Positions 8,287 to 16,397 of a DNA stretch of 64,000 nt are shown here, one piece after another (position 1 is the stretch's first letter; the number at the start of each line of letters is the position of its first letter). The DNA is from Aquabacter sediminis (GTDB taxonomy: Bacteria; Pseudomonadota; Alphaproteobacteria; Rhizobiales; Xanthobacteraceae), in NCBI RefSeq assembly GCF_028863665.1, contig NZ_JARBFX010000012.1, positions 72,140 to 136,139 on the forward strand. The letters are read 5' to 3'. The notes beneath the pieces were generated by a model. It was not told the origin of the DNA. It ran no database searches and worked only from the letters and a program-made list of their open reading frames with translations. Both the position numbers and the translations under genes were made by a program.

Positions 8287-9540
8287 ATGGATCGCAGGAC
8301 GTTTCTGAAGACCTCCGTTGCCCTCGCCGCCACCGGCGTCGTGGCCAGTCCCTACGTGGCCCGGGCGCAGGGCGCGCCCATCAAGATCGGCCTCATGGCG
8401 CCCCTCACCGGCGTCGTCGCCTCCGGCGGGCGCGAGATGGTGGATGGCTTCAACATGTATTTCGAGAGCGTGGGCGGCGAGGTGGCCGGGCGCAAGGTGG
8501 AAGTGGTGGTGGAGGACGACGCCTCCAACCCTGACACCGCGCTCCAGAAGGCCCGGCGCCTCGTGGAGCAGGCCAAGGTCGACTTCCTGTTCGGCAACCT
8601 CTTGGCCAATACCGGCCTTGCGGTGGCCAATTATGTGAAGGGCAACGGCGTGCCCTATTTCATCCCGATCATCGCCGCCGACGATCTGACCCAGCGCGCC
8701 CGCATCAAGAATGTGATCCGGGTCGCCGGCTATACCGCCAGCCAGTTCCCCCGTCCGCTGGCCGACTGGGCGCTGAAGCAGGGCTATAAGAAGGTAGCCA
8801 CCATCAGCCAGGACTACACCTTCGGGCATGAGCAGTGCGGTGGTTTCTGCCAGACCTTCACGGAAGGCGGAGGCCAGGTGCTCGGCCAGTTCTGGCACCC
8901 GCTCAACACCTCCGACTTCAGCCCCTATCTCGGCCAGATCGCCAATCTCGGCGTCGACTGCGTGTTCGCCATGGAGACGGGCGCCGACGCCACCCGCCTC
9001 ATGCAGCAATACGCCAATTTCGGCCTGAAGGGGCAGATCCCCATGCTGGGGGCCATGAACCTCACCGACCAGTCGGTGATCCGCACCATGGGCGATGAAG
9101 TGGACGGCATCGTCTCCGCCGCCCATTTCGCTGAGGGCTCCGATGTGCCGGTGACCCAGGCCTTCGTGGCGGAGAATGTGAAGCGCTACGGCAAGCTGCC
9201 CTCGCTCTACGGCTTCTCAATGTATTCCGGCGCCATGTGGGTGTCCGAGGCGTTGAAGACCATCAACGGCAATGCGGGCGACAAGGATCTCCTGATCGAT
9301 GCCGTGATGAAGACGACGCTGACCGGCTCGCCGCTCGGCAAGCCCGTGAAGCTGGACGCCTATGGCAACCCCATCTACGACGTCTATATCCGCAAGGTCA
9401 CCAAGGCCAAGGACGGAAAGTACTGGAACGTTCCGGTGACCACCTACCCGAACGTGTCTCAGTTCTGGACCTACGACCCCGAGACCTATATGAAGCAGCC
9501 GCCTTACTCGCGGACCTTCCAGGGCATCAAGAAGTCCTGA
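8287..9540 (+). CDS. livK: Periplasmic substrate-binding protein of the Liv-type importer
   Basis: 417 residues of the Leu/Ile/Val-binding family (type I periplasmic fold). The N-terminus MDRRTFLKTSVALAA with cleavage after ARA is a Tat signal peptide. Binding-fold landmarks include IKIGLMAPLTGVVASGG and GREMVDGFNMYFE. AGAAGGAG precedes the start by 6 nt. The gene is followed by a strong hairpin, which should give more binding protein than ATPase. At over 400 residues it resembles amide/urea binding proteins (AmiC/UrtA-like) more than classical LivK (about 370), which suits the hydrolases in the operon, but this is inference. Confidence 0.9.
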   Translation: MDRRTFLKTSVALAATGVVASPYVARAQGAPIKIGLMAPLTGVVASGGREMVDGFNMYFESVGGEVAGRKVEVVVEDDASNPDTALQKARRLVEQAKVDFLFGNLLANTGLAVANYVKGNGVPYFIPIIAADDLTQRARIKNVIRVAGYTASQFPRPLADWALKQGYKKVATISQDYTFGHEQCGGFCQTFTEGGGQVLGQFWHPLNTSDFSPYLGQIANLGVDCVFAMETGADATRLMQQYANFGLKGQIPMLGAMNLTDQSVIRTMGDEVDGIVSAAHFAEGSDVPVTQAFVAENVKRYGKLPSLYGFSMYSGAMWVSEALKTINGNAGDKDLLIDAVMKTTLTGSPLGKPVKLDAYGNPIYDVYIRKVTKAKDGKYWNVPVTTYPNVSQFWTYDPETYMKQPPYSRTFQGIKKS

Positions 9541-9590
9541 TCGCGCTTCCGCGGGCCGGCACGGCAACTGCCACCGCCGGCCCAGGAAGA

Positions 9591-9633
9591 GGCCCCCGCG
9601 CCCGAAAGCCCTGACACGGGCGCGGGGGCCTTC
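9591..9633 (+). terminator. Intra-operon hairpin between livK and livG
   Basis: Perfect 14-bp GC-rich stem (9591-9604 with 9617-9630) with a 12-nt loop, followed by TTCC and no real T run. Its place inside the transporter cluster suggests partial termination or 3'-end protection of the livK message. Confidence 0.65.
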
Positions 9634-9676
9634 CTCCCCTCCGATGCCGTTTCGGAACTGAAAGGCAGTTCGGGCC

Positions 9677-10432
9677 GTGAGCCATCTTCTCGACCTCGAT
9701 CACATCACCGTCCGGTTCGGCGGGCTCAAAGCGGTGGACGACGTGTCCATCCGCGTGAAGGCCGGCGAGCGGCGGGCCATCATCGGGCCCAACGGCGCCG
9801 GCAAGACCACCTTGTTCAATGTGATGACCGGGGTGGTGCGCGCCGCGTCCGGCACCATCTCCTTCGATGGCGCGGACGTGACTGGCGAGCCGGTGCACAA
9901 GCGCGCCGCGCGCGGCATGAGCCGCACCTTCCAGATCACCAACCTCTTCCCCCGCCTGACGGTGGAAGAGAACATGCGCCTCGCGTTGCGCGGCCTCTCG
10001 CCCCGCAAATTCTCCCTGTTCGATAGCGGCGCGCTGACCCCCGACGAGGAAGCCCGCGCCCATCGGGCCCTCTCCCTCTCCCGCCTCCAGGAACGGCGCG
10101 GCGCGCAGGTGCGGGAAATGTCCTATGGCGAGCAGCGCCAGCTGGAAATGGCCATGGCGCTCGCCGCCGAGCCCAAGCTCCTGCTGCTGGACGAGCCGGC
10201 GGCGGGCCTCTCGCCGGCCGAGCGCGTGATCGTCGCCGACGTGATCCGCTCACTGCCGCGCGAACTGACCCTCGTCCTCATCGAGCACGACATGGACCTC
10301 GTGCTGCAACTGGTGGACTACGTGACCGTGCTCAATAACGGCAAGCTGCTGGTGGAAGCCCCGCCCGGCGAGATCCGCGACAATCCGGACGTCCAGGACG
10401 TCTATCTCGGCAAGGCGCGCGCCCATGCTTGA
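9677..10432 (+). CDS. livG: ABC transporter ATPase (LivG family)
   Basis: 251-residue ATPase. Walker A GPNGAGKTT (36-44), the LivG-type DVTGEPVHKRAARGMSRTFQ segment, signature MSYGEQRQLEMA and Walker B LLLLDEPAAGL are all intact, with the switch His in LIEHDMDLV. It starts with GTG 9677 behind a weak AAGG, which together with the upstream hairpin suggests lower expression than livK. It works with LivF on the LivH/LivM permease. Confidence 0.92.
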   Translation: MSHLLDLDHITVRFGGLKAVDDVSIRVKAGERRAIIGPNGAGKTTLFNVMTGVVRAASGTISFDGADVTGEPVHKRAARGMSRTFQITNLFPRLTVEENMRLALRGLSPRKFSLFDSGALTPDEEARAHRALSLSRLQERRGAQVREMSYGEQRQLEMAMALAAEPKLLLLDEPAAGLSPAERVIVADVIRSLPRELTLVLIEHDMDLVLQLVDYVTVLNNGKLLVEAPPGEIRDNPDVQDVYLGKARAHA

Positions 10433-11129
10433 GGTGCGCGACATCCACTCCTATTACGGCGACGCCCATGTGCTGCACGGGGCAAGCCTCAGCGTGGGCA
10501 AGAGCGAGGTTCTGGCCCTGCTCGGCCGCAACGGCATGGGCAAGACGACCCTCATCCGCTCCATCATGAACCTCTCCCCGCCCCGGGTGGGGGAGGGGGA
10601 TGTGATCTGGAAGGGCCAGTCCATCAAGGGCGTTGCCCCCCACGAGATCGCCAAGCGCGGCATCGCCCTGGTGCCGCAGGGCCGGCGGCTCTTTCCCTCG
10701 CTCACCGTCACCGAGCACCTCACCGTGCTGAAGGCGGCGAATGTGCGCGAGGGCTGGACGGTGGCCAAGGCCTTCGAACTGTTTCCTCGGCTCGGCGAGC
10801 GGCGCAGCCATTACGGCAACCAGCTTTCCGGCGGCGAGCGGCAGATGCTGGCGGTGGCGCGGGCGCTGATGATCGATCCCGAGCTGATCCTCATGGACGA
10901 GCCCTCCGAGGGCCTGGCCCCGGTGATGGTGCAGCATTTGGAGGCCATCATCGCGGAGCTGAAGCAGGCTGGCCTCTCCATCCTGCTGGTGGAGCAGAAT
11001 CTCTACAGCGCGCTGGCGGTGGCGGACCGGGTGTCCATCCTGGAGACGGGACGGATGGTCTATGAGGCGGACGCGGCCACCGTCGCGGCGGACCCGAAGG
11101 CGCTCACGCGCTTCCTCGGCGTGCATTGA
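10425..11129 (+). CDS. livF: ABC transporter ATPase (LivF family)
   Basis: 234-residue ATPase overlapping livG by 8 bp. Walker A is GRNGMGKTT (methionine in place of the usual alanine, common in LivF), signature LSGGERQMLAVARAL, Walker B LILMDEPSEGLAP, switch His replaced by Gln (LVEQNLY) as is usual in LivF. Length and domain layout are standard. It completes the importer. Confidence 0.93.
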   Translation: MLEVRDIHSYYGDAHVLHGASLSVGKSEVLALLGRNGMGKTTLIRSIMNLSPPRVGEGDVIWKGQSIKGVAPHEIAKRGIALVPQGRRLFPSLTVTEHLTVLKAANVREGWTVAKAFELFPRLGERRSHYGNQLSGGERQMLAVARALMIDPELILMDEPSEGLAPVMVQHLEAIIAELKQAGLSILLVEQNLYSALAVADRVSILETGRMVYEADAATVAADPKALTRFLGVH

Positions 11130-11138
11130 GGGGCGGCC

Positions 11139-11381
11139 ATGGCGACAGACGACATCCCCACCGACCATATGCGTGCCTTGATGGCGGAGTGGAACGGCGT
11201 GCATCTTGAGCCCGCTCTTCTGCCGCCTCTGCGAGCGGTGGCGGCCGCCATGAACGGCGTGGTGCGGGCGACGGCGGATGCCCATCTGCCCTTTGATTCC
11301 GCGCCTTGGAGTTTTGAGACCCTGAAGGCGCAGTTCCGTGCCGCCGAGCCCGCCGCCGAGGCGGGGGAGGAGCGGGCATGA
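11139..11381 (+). CDS. Small GatC/AtzG-like (DUF4089-type) amidase partner
   Basis: 80-residue cytoplasmic protein, with GAGGGG ahead of ATG 11139 and a 4-bp overlap with the amidase start. A helical segment (about 23-43) is followed by the LPFDSAPWSFETL tail. The size, the position directly before an amidase-signature enzyme and the short proline/phenylalanine tail resemble AtzG-type proteins, which act as a GatC-like chaperone subunit for the amidase AtzE/AtzF group. Sequence similarity is too short to be certain. Confidence 0.6.
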   Translation: MATDDIPTDHMRALMAEWNGVHLEPALLPPLRAVAAAMNGVVRATADAHLPFDSAPWSFETLKAQFRAAEPAAEAGEERA

Positions 11382-12811
11382 GCGCGGTTCATGAACTGGG
11401 GGTGGTGGAGACAGCCGAGGCCGTGGCGAGCGGCGCGGTGAGTGCCGAGGCGGCGGCCAAGGCGGCTTATGACCGCCTCGCGACGCTGGGTCCGCGCTTC
11501 AATGCCGTGGTGCGGCTAGACCTGGAATTCGCGCTGGAAGCCGCCCGCGCGGTAGATGTGGCCCGCGCCCGCGGCGATGTCCTGGGTCCGCTCGCTGGCG
11601 TGCCCATGGCCCATAAGGACCTGTTTTACCGCGCCGGCCGCCCCTGCTCCGGCGGCTCCATCATCCGCAAGGATGTGGTGCCGGATGAGACCGCCGTGGC
11701 GCTGGAGCGCCTGGATGCGGCGGGGGCGGTGGATCTGGGCACCCTGCACCTCGCCGAATTTGCCCTCTCGCCCACCGGCTACAACATCCATTACGGCCAT
11801 GGGCGCAACCCGTGGAGCCTCGACCATTGCTCGGGCGGCTCCTCCTCCGGGTCCGGGGCTGCGGTAGCGGCGCGGCTCGTGCCGGCCGCGCTCGGCTCCG
11901 ATACGGGCGGTTCCATCCGCCACCCCTCCGCCATGTGCGGCCTGACCGGGGTGAAGCCCACCCACGGCCTGGTGCCGCTCGCCGGTGCCATGCCGCTTTC
12001 GCCCAGCCTCGACACGATCGGTCCGCTCGCCCGCAGCGCGCGGGATGCGGCGCGGCTCCTCTCCGTCATCGCTGGCCCGAGCCCCCGCGATGGCGCCAGC
12101 CTCTCCGCCCCCGTGCGGGACTATGAGGTGGGGCTCACCGGAAATCTGTCCGGCCTCACCATCGCCGTCCCCCAGGATTATTACCGTCCCGCCGCCACGC
12201 CGGAGGTCCTCGCCCTTCTGGACGAGGCCGTCGCCGCCTTGCGGGACCGGGGCGCGCGGATCATCGAGACGCGGATCGGCGAGGATATGGGCGGCATGGC
12301 CTATGTGAACGCCGCCATGCAGGTGCTCATGTCGGTGGAGGCGGCGACCCTTCATCGGGCCTATATCGAGGCGCGTCCGCAGGATTATGCCCCCCAGGTG
12401 CTCGCCCGCATCCTGCCGGGGCTCGCTTATCCCGCGCTGCGCTATGCCGAGGCGCTGATGATGCGGGCGCGCGCCTGTGCCGCCTGGATCGCCGGCGCCA
12501 TGGGGGAAGCCGACATGGCCGTCCTGCCCACCTTGGCCGTGCCCGTGCCCACCATTGCCGAGACCACCGAAGGGGCGCCGGAAGCGGTGGCGGCGGCGCT
12601 CGGCCGCGTCACCCATTGCACGCGGGGCCTGAACTATCTCGGCCTGCCGGCGGTGGCGGTGCCCTGCGGCTTCACCGACGGCACCTTGCCGGCCTCGTTC
12701 CAATTGGTGGGCCGTCCCTTCTCGGAAGCGCTCCTGCTGCGGGCGGCGGATGCCTACCAGCGGGTGACCGACTTCCACACCCGCGTCCCGCCCGGCTGCG
12801 GGATCGCCTGA
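11378..12811 (+). CDS. Amidase-signature-family hydrolase
   Basis: 477 residues with the complete amidase-signature catalytic set: Lys80 (PMAHKDLF), cis-Ser155 (CSGGSSSGSG) and nucleophile Ser179 (GSDTGGSIR). The spacing (75 and 24 residues) equals that of FAAH. It hydrolyses a carboxamide or carbamate; related catabolic members include allophanate hydrolase, AtzE/AtzF and indoleacetamide hydrolase. It is co-translated with the small AtzG-like protein, which suggests an A-C type complex. It is probably the intracellular enzyme that acts first or last on the imported amide. Confidence 0.9.
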   Translation: MSAVHELGVVETAEAVASGAVSAEAAAKAAYDRLATLGPRFNAVVRLDLEFALEAARAVDVARARGDVLGPLAGVPMAHKDLFYRAGRPCSGGSIIRKDVVPDETAVALERLDAAGAVDLGTLHLAEFALSPTGYNIHYGHGRNPWSLDHCSGGSSSGSGAAVAARLVPAALGSDTGGSIRHPSAMCGLTGVKPTHGLVPLAGAMPLSPSLDTIGPLARSARDAARLLSVIAGPSPRDGASLSAPVRDYEVGLTGNLSGLTIAVPQDYYRPAATPEVLALLDEAVAALRDRGARIIETRIGEDMGGMAYVNAAMQVLMSVEAATLHRAYIEARPQDYAPQVLARILPGLAYPALRYAEALMMRARACAAWIAGAMGEADMAVLPTLAVPVPTIAETTEGAPEAVAAALGRVTHCTRGLNYLGLPAVAVPCGFTDGTLPASFQLVGRPFSEALLLRAADAYQRVTDFHTRVPPGCGIA

Positions 12812-12910
12812 GCCGGTCGGCGAAGCGCCCGTCTGGGCCTTCGCCGCGACATCCCCACCCCCCTGTCCCGCGCGCCGAGCCTCGGCGCCGCGCAAGAAGA
12901 GGACGTCCCC

Positions 12911-13900
12911 ATGCGCGTCGACCTGCACAGCCACGCCATCCCCCGCACCATCGTCGAGGCCATCGCCGCCGACGGAAAGGGGTTTGCCGCCCGCATCGAG
13001 GGCGCCGAGGGCAATCGCCGCATGGTGCACGACCAGGGCTATGTCTATCCGCTCTTCGACGAGTTCCTGGACCCCGCCGCCAAGCTCGCCGCCATGGACC
13101 GCAAGGGGCTGGACCTGTCGGTGGTCTCCACCGCCCCGCCCATGTTCTATTATTGGGCGCCCGCCGAGCTCGCCGCGAAGGCCGCGCGCCTCGTCAATGA
13201 CGGCATCGCGGAGTTCGTCGCCGCCGCCCCCGACCGGCTGCGGGGCATGGCCTCCGTGCCCATGCAACATCCAGAATTGGCGGTGGCCGAGCTGGAGCGG
13301 GCGGTGAACGAGCTGGGCTTCAGCGCGGTGGAGATCGGCACCACCATCGAGGGGGTGCAACTGGCCGATCCCCGCTTCCGCCCCTTCCTGCGCCGGGCCC
13401 GGGAATTGGATGTGCTGGTCTTCATCCATCCCTATTATGTGGGCTCGAAGGCGGGGCTGGAGGATTATTACCTCACCAACCTCGCCGGCAATCCGTTCGA
13501 CACCACGCTCGCCATCTCCCACCTCATCTTCTCCGGCGCGCTGGACGAGCTGGCGGGCCTGAAGATCCTCGCCGCCCATGGCGGAGGCTATGCGCCCTAC
13601 CAGATCGGGCGCTTGGAGCATGGCCAGAAGGTGCGGGCCGAGCCGAAGGTGAAGACCACCACCTCGCCCAAGGCGCTCCTGAAGGCCCTTTACTTTGACA
13701 CCGTGCTGTTCGACGCCCAGGCGCTGCGCCACCTCATCGACGTGGTGGGAGCCGATCATGTGTGCCTCGGCACCGACGCCCCCTTCGACATGGGCGACGA
13801 GACCCCGCTCGCCAGCCTCGACGCGGTGGAAGGCCTTTCCGAGGCGGAGCGGGACCGGATCGGGGCCGCCAATGCGCTCGCCTTGCTGGGCGAGGGCTGA
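12911..13900 (+). CDS. ACMSD-type amidohydrolase / decarboxylase (amidohydrolase 2 family)
   Basis: 329-residue metal-dependent TIM barrel. Ligands are in place: His6-x-His8 (DLHSHAIP), His173 (FIHPYY), His223 (AAHGGGY) and Asp289 (GTDAPFDMGD). Relatives are aminocarboxymuconate-semialdehyde decarboxylase, gamma-resorcylate decarboxylase and 3,6-dihydroxypicolinate decarboxylase. A non-oxidative decarboxylase of an aromatic or ring-derived acid is therefore more likely than a peptidase-like hydrolase. The 99-bp gap from the amidase is the widest within this set apart from the livK-livG gap, but the orientation and theme match. GAGGACG precedes the ATG. Confidence 0.85.
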   Translation: MRVDLHSHAIPRTIVEAIAADGKGFAARIEGAEGNRRMVHDQGYVYPLFDEFLDPAAKLAAMDRKGLDLSVVSTAPPMFYYWAPAELAAKAARLVNDGIAEFVAAAPDRLRGMASVPMQHPELAVAELERAVNELGFSAVEIGTTIEGVQLADPRFRPFLRRARELDVLVFIHPYYVGSKAGLEDYYLTNLAGNPFDTTLAISHLIFSGALDELAGLKILAAHGGGYAPYQIGRLEHGQKVRAEPKVKTTTSPKALLKALYFDTVLFDAQALRHLIDVVGADHVCLGTDAPFDMGDETPLASLDAVEGLSEAERDRIGAANALALLGEG

Positions 13901-13949
13901 GGGCGCCCGCGTCCGCTGGGGGGCACGGCCTGCGCCGCCTCTCGATGAG

Positions 13950-13970
13950 CCGCGCCGTACCACGGCGCGG
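13950..13970 (+). terminator. Hairpin at the end of the catabolic operon
   Basis: Perfect 9-bp GC-rich stem with a 3-nt loop, 50 bp after the amidohydrolase stop, followed by an AT-rich stretch (ATAACATTTTC) 8 bp later. It is the best candidate for the operon terminator. Confidence 0.5.
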
Positions 13971-14105
13971 GCGGAGCCATAACATTTTCGCCCATCGGCA
14001 CAACCAACGCGGGAGAGGGGCATCTGCCGGGCCTGACGCATGAGCGGTGGCCTTGACCGTGGGCCTCGCCTATTCTGCGGCGGTCTCCGCGGGGTGAGAC
14101 GGGTG

Positions 14106-15785
14106 ATGAGCTCCGGATTGATGCAGAATGGCAGGCGCGGGGAGGCGCGCTCCGATCGCCGGCGATTGATCGCCCTGGGAGCGTGCGCCGCCGTGCCGGT
14201 GGTTCTGTTTGGCCTGACCGCCTGGTGGGACTATTCCCGCGAGATGCGCGCCGCCCGCGCCGAGGCCATGGCCGGCGCCTATGTGATGGCCGAGCAGGCG
14301 GATGCGGTCTTCTCCACCGTGCAAGTGGTCCTGGAGCAGGTCGACCAAGCCCTCGATGACCGTCCCGTGAGCGCCGTGCGGGCGGACAAGCACACCCACA
14401 AGCGGTTGGCCGAGTTGCAGCGCCGCTTCCCCTATATGGACTCCATCTTCCTGGTGGATGCGGATGGCTATGTGGCCGCCTCCAGCCGGTCCTTTCCCAT
14501 TCCCCCCTATGATGTGCGGACGCGCGAATATTACACCGCCGGGAAGGCGGGGCATGAGGGCCTCCATTTCTCGCTACCCTATCGCGGGCCCTTTTCCCGC
14601 TCGGTTTCCTTCGCCGCGAGCCGGCCTCTCCAGCGCGAGGGGGCATTCGGTGGCGTCGTGTCGGTGACGATCTTCCCGGAATATTTCCACACGCTCTATC
14701 GCAACTCCGCCCGGACCGGCTCCAGCGTCACAGCCGCCTTGGTGCGGCCCGACGGCACCGTGATCTTCCGCTCGCCCGATGCCCGCACCGCGGGGGAGGT
14801 CACCCCGCCGCTGCCAGGACTGGAAGAGACGCTGAAGCATCAGGAATCCGGCATTCTCACGGACTTTGTCTTTCCCGATCGCTCGCGCGGCATCGCCGCC
14901 TTCCGCACCCTGCCCAATGCACGAATTGCGCTTCTCTACGCCTTGAACGAGGATGACATCCTCGATGAATGGTATCGCCGCACGACCGGCTACGGATTGG
15001 CGGCGCTGGCGAGCAGCCTTGCCTTCCTGATCGCCTTCAGCCTTGCCGGCCGGCGGCGGGATCTGGAGGACGAGTTCGCCTGGCAGGCCGCCGAGACGGG
15101 GCCGGCGGAAAGCCTGGTGGTGGCCGAGCGCCTGCCAAGCCTGGGCCTGCGCGGCCTGGACACCATACTGTCGCTGGTCCTGAACACGCTGGCGGTGAGC
15201 CGGCGCCATGCCAGCGAAGGACCGGGGCCCGACCTCGGGGATTCATTGGAGGGCGCGTCCCATGGCGTCGAGGTAGCGCAGCGTCTCGTTGCCACCTTGC
15301 GGAGCCGGGGCAACCAGGCCCGGATCGTGAACATGGCCCTGGCGCTGGAGGATCTGCGCAAGCTATTGCTTGGCGCCGTCTGGCCGCGCCTGTTCGTGCA
15401 GCTTCCGCCGAGCGAGCCGCTGCTGGATGTATTCGTCGATCCCGCACGGTTCGAAGTCGCCCTGGTGGACCTCGTGCTTGGCCTGCGGGAGATGGGGCCG
15501 TCCGGATCGCGTCTGGTTGCCATCCCGGACCGTCGCCAGGTGCGCACCGCGACCGCGGCGCCGGTCCCCGTAGGTGATTATGTCTGTGTGGAGTTTCGCC
15601 TCACAGGCGAGGAAGGGACTGTGCGGGATGCCAGCATGCGAAGCGAGACCCGCCTGCGCCTGGTGGAGAATTTCGCTGAGGCCAGCGACGGGGCTCTCCA
15701 GGTGCGCACGCCCGATCCGCAGACGGTGCTGGCCGTGCTCTGGCTCCCCGCCGCCTTGGTGCGACGCGACCCGAGCAAGACATGA
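14106..15785 (+). CDS. Membrane sensor with Cache-like domain and degenerate histidine-kinase core
   Basis: 559 residues from ATG 14106 (GGGTGAG 8 nt upstream); ATG 14040 would add 22 residues but lacks a ribosome-binding site. Layout: first membrane helix (about 20-40), a periplasmic PDC/dCache-like domain (about 45-290; TREYYTAGKAG is the typical hallmark), second helix (about 297-317), then a cytoplasmic region colinear with blade-type histidine kinases. The H-box region reads LGLRGLDTILSLVLNTLAVSR with no phosphoacceptor His where HDFNN is expected. The N-box lacks its Asn (FEVALVDLVLGLREM), and no DxGxG motif is present. It is thus likely a pseudokinase that senses a periplasmic ligand and signals by binding, not by phosphorylation. 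No response regulator adjoins it. Confidence 0.7.
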   Translation: MSSGLMQNGRRGEARSDRRRLIALGACAAVPVVLFGLTAWWDYSREMRAARAEAMAGAYVMAEQADAVFSTVQVVLEQVDQALDDRPVSAVRADKHTHKRLAELQRRFPYMDSIFLVDADGYVAASSRSFPIPPYDVRTREYYTAGKAGHEGLHFSLPYRGPFSRSVSFAASRPLQREGAFGGVVSVTIFPEYFHTLYRNSARTGSSVTAALVRPDGTVIFRSPDARTAGEVTPPLPGLEETLKHQESGILTDFVFPDRSRGIAAFRTLPNARIALLYALNEDDILDEWYRRTTGYGLAALASSLAFLIAFSLAGRRRDLEDEFAWQAAETGPAESLVVAERLPSLGLRGLDTILSLVLNTLAVSRRHASEGPGPDLGDSLEGASHGVEVAQRLVATLRSRGNQARIVNMALALEDLRKLLLGAVWPRLFVQLPPSEPLLDVFVDPARFEVALVDLVLGLREMGPSGSRLVAIPDRRQVRTATAAPVPVGDYVCVEFRLTGEEGTVRDASMRSETRLRLVENFAEASDGALQVRTPDPQTVLAVLWLPAALVRRDPSKT

Positions 15786-15821
15786 GGCGCCCGTCGGCGC
15801 GCGGCAGGGGAGGATCCGACC

Positions 15822-16382
15822 ATGAGGTTCGCAGGAGTAATGTTCGGGTTCGCCCTTGTGGCAGTGTTGCTCGCTTCCGGAGCGCTCACGACCGCCGACG
15901 CCGCCAACGGGCCGAAATGCCTGGAGAGCGCGGGCTTCAAGGTGGCCTATCGGGAGCGCACGCAATCGGTGGGCTCGGACATCGTGGTCCACGCCGCCGC
16001 GTCCGGCGCCTGCACGCTGAAGACCGAAGGCGGCTTCAAGATCGGCGGGGCTGATGATGCCTTCTACGTGAAGGGCCTCGCCGGCAGCATCCTGGTGCTG
16101 GACGCTGGCACCGGCCCCGACCGGCAGCTGCGCCTTTATGATCTGGCTGCGCGCCGAACGGTGCTGACCGCCGATTATGACGACGACCAGCCGCTGGACG
16201 TGAAGCCCGGTTCCGTCACCTTCTGGGAGGTGGGCGGCACCGCCGATGCCTCCAACTGCAAGGACTTCGCCAGCATCAAGGCCAATGGCCTTGAGCCCGC
16301 GCTGGCGCGCCAGGTGACCGTGCGCCTGCCCGGCCTCGAGCGGGGCGCGCCGGGGCCGGCACGCTGCATCGCCCGGCAGTGA
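15822..16382 (+). CDS. Secreted protein of unknown function (family shared with 46921-47529)
   Basis: 186 residues with a Sec signal peptide (MRFAGVMFGFALVAVLLASG, cleavage near ADA-AN). Four or five cysteines in the mature part suggest disulphides in the periplasm. It shares with the protein at 46921 a central V/ILDAGTGPDR-x-L-x-x-Y block, an xTFW block and a xNCxxxxxxxAxG block, and both end in a C-x-x-Q tail, so the two are distant paralogues. GGGGAGG precedes the start. It follows the sensor-like gene by 36 bp and could be co-transcribed with it. I do not recognise a described function. Confidence 0.75.
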   Translation: MRFAGVMFGFALVAVLLASGALTTADAANGPKCLESAGFKVAYRERTQSVGSDIVVHAAASGACTLKTEGGFKIGGADDAFYVKGLAGSILVLDAGTGPDRQLRLYDLAARRTVLTADYDDDQPLDVKPGSVTFWEVGGTADASNCKDFASIKANGLEPALARQVTVRLPGLERGAPGPARCIARQ

Positions 16383-16397
16383 GGGCAGGGGCCAAGG

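Noticed and set aside
13950-13970. Riboswitch or attenuator before the 14106 gene
   Set aside because: Only a simple 9-bp hairpin is present. Its position 50 bp after the amidohydrolase stop fits a terminator better.
11516-14041. Minus-strand frame of 841 codons across the amidase and amidohydrolase genes
   Set aside because: The plus-strand genes have complete catalytic motifs and co-translational overlaps; the antisense frame is His/Gly/Arg-rich without similarity.
14040-14105. Extended N-terminus of the degenerate sensor starting at ATG 14040
   Set aside because: No Shine-Dalgarno within reach, and the extra 22 residues are Gly/Arg-rich without domain content. ATG 14106 is better placed.
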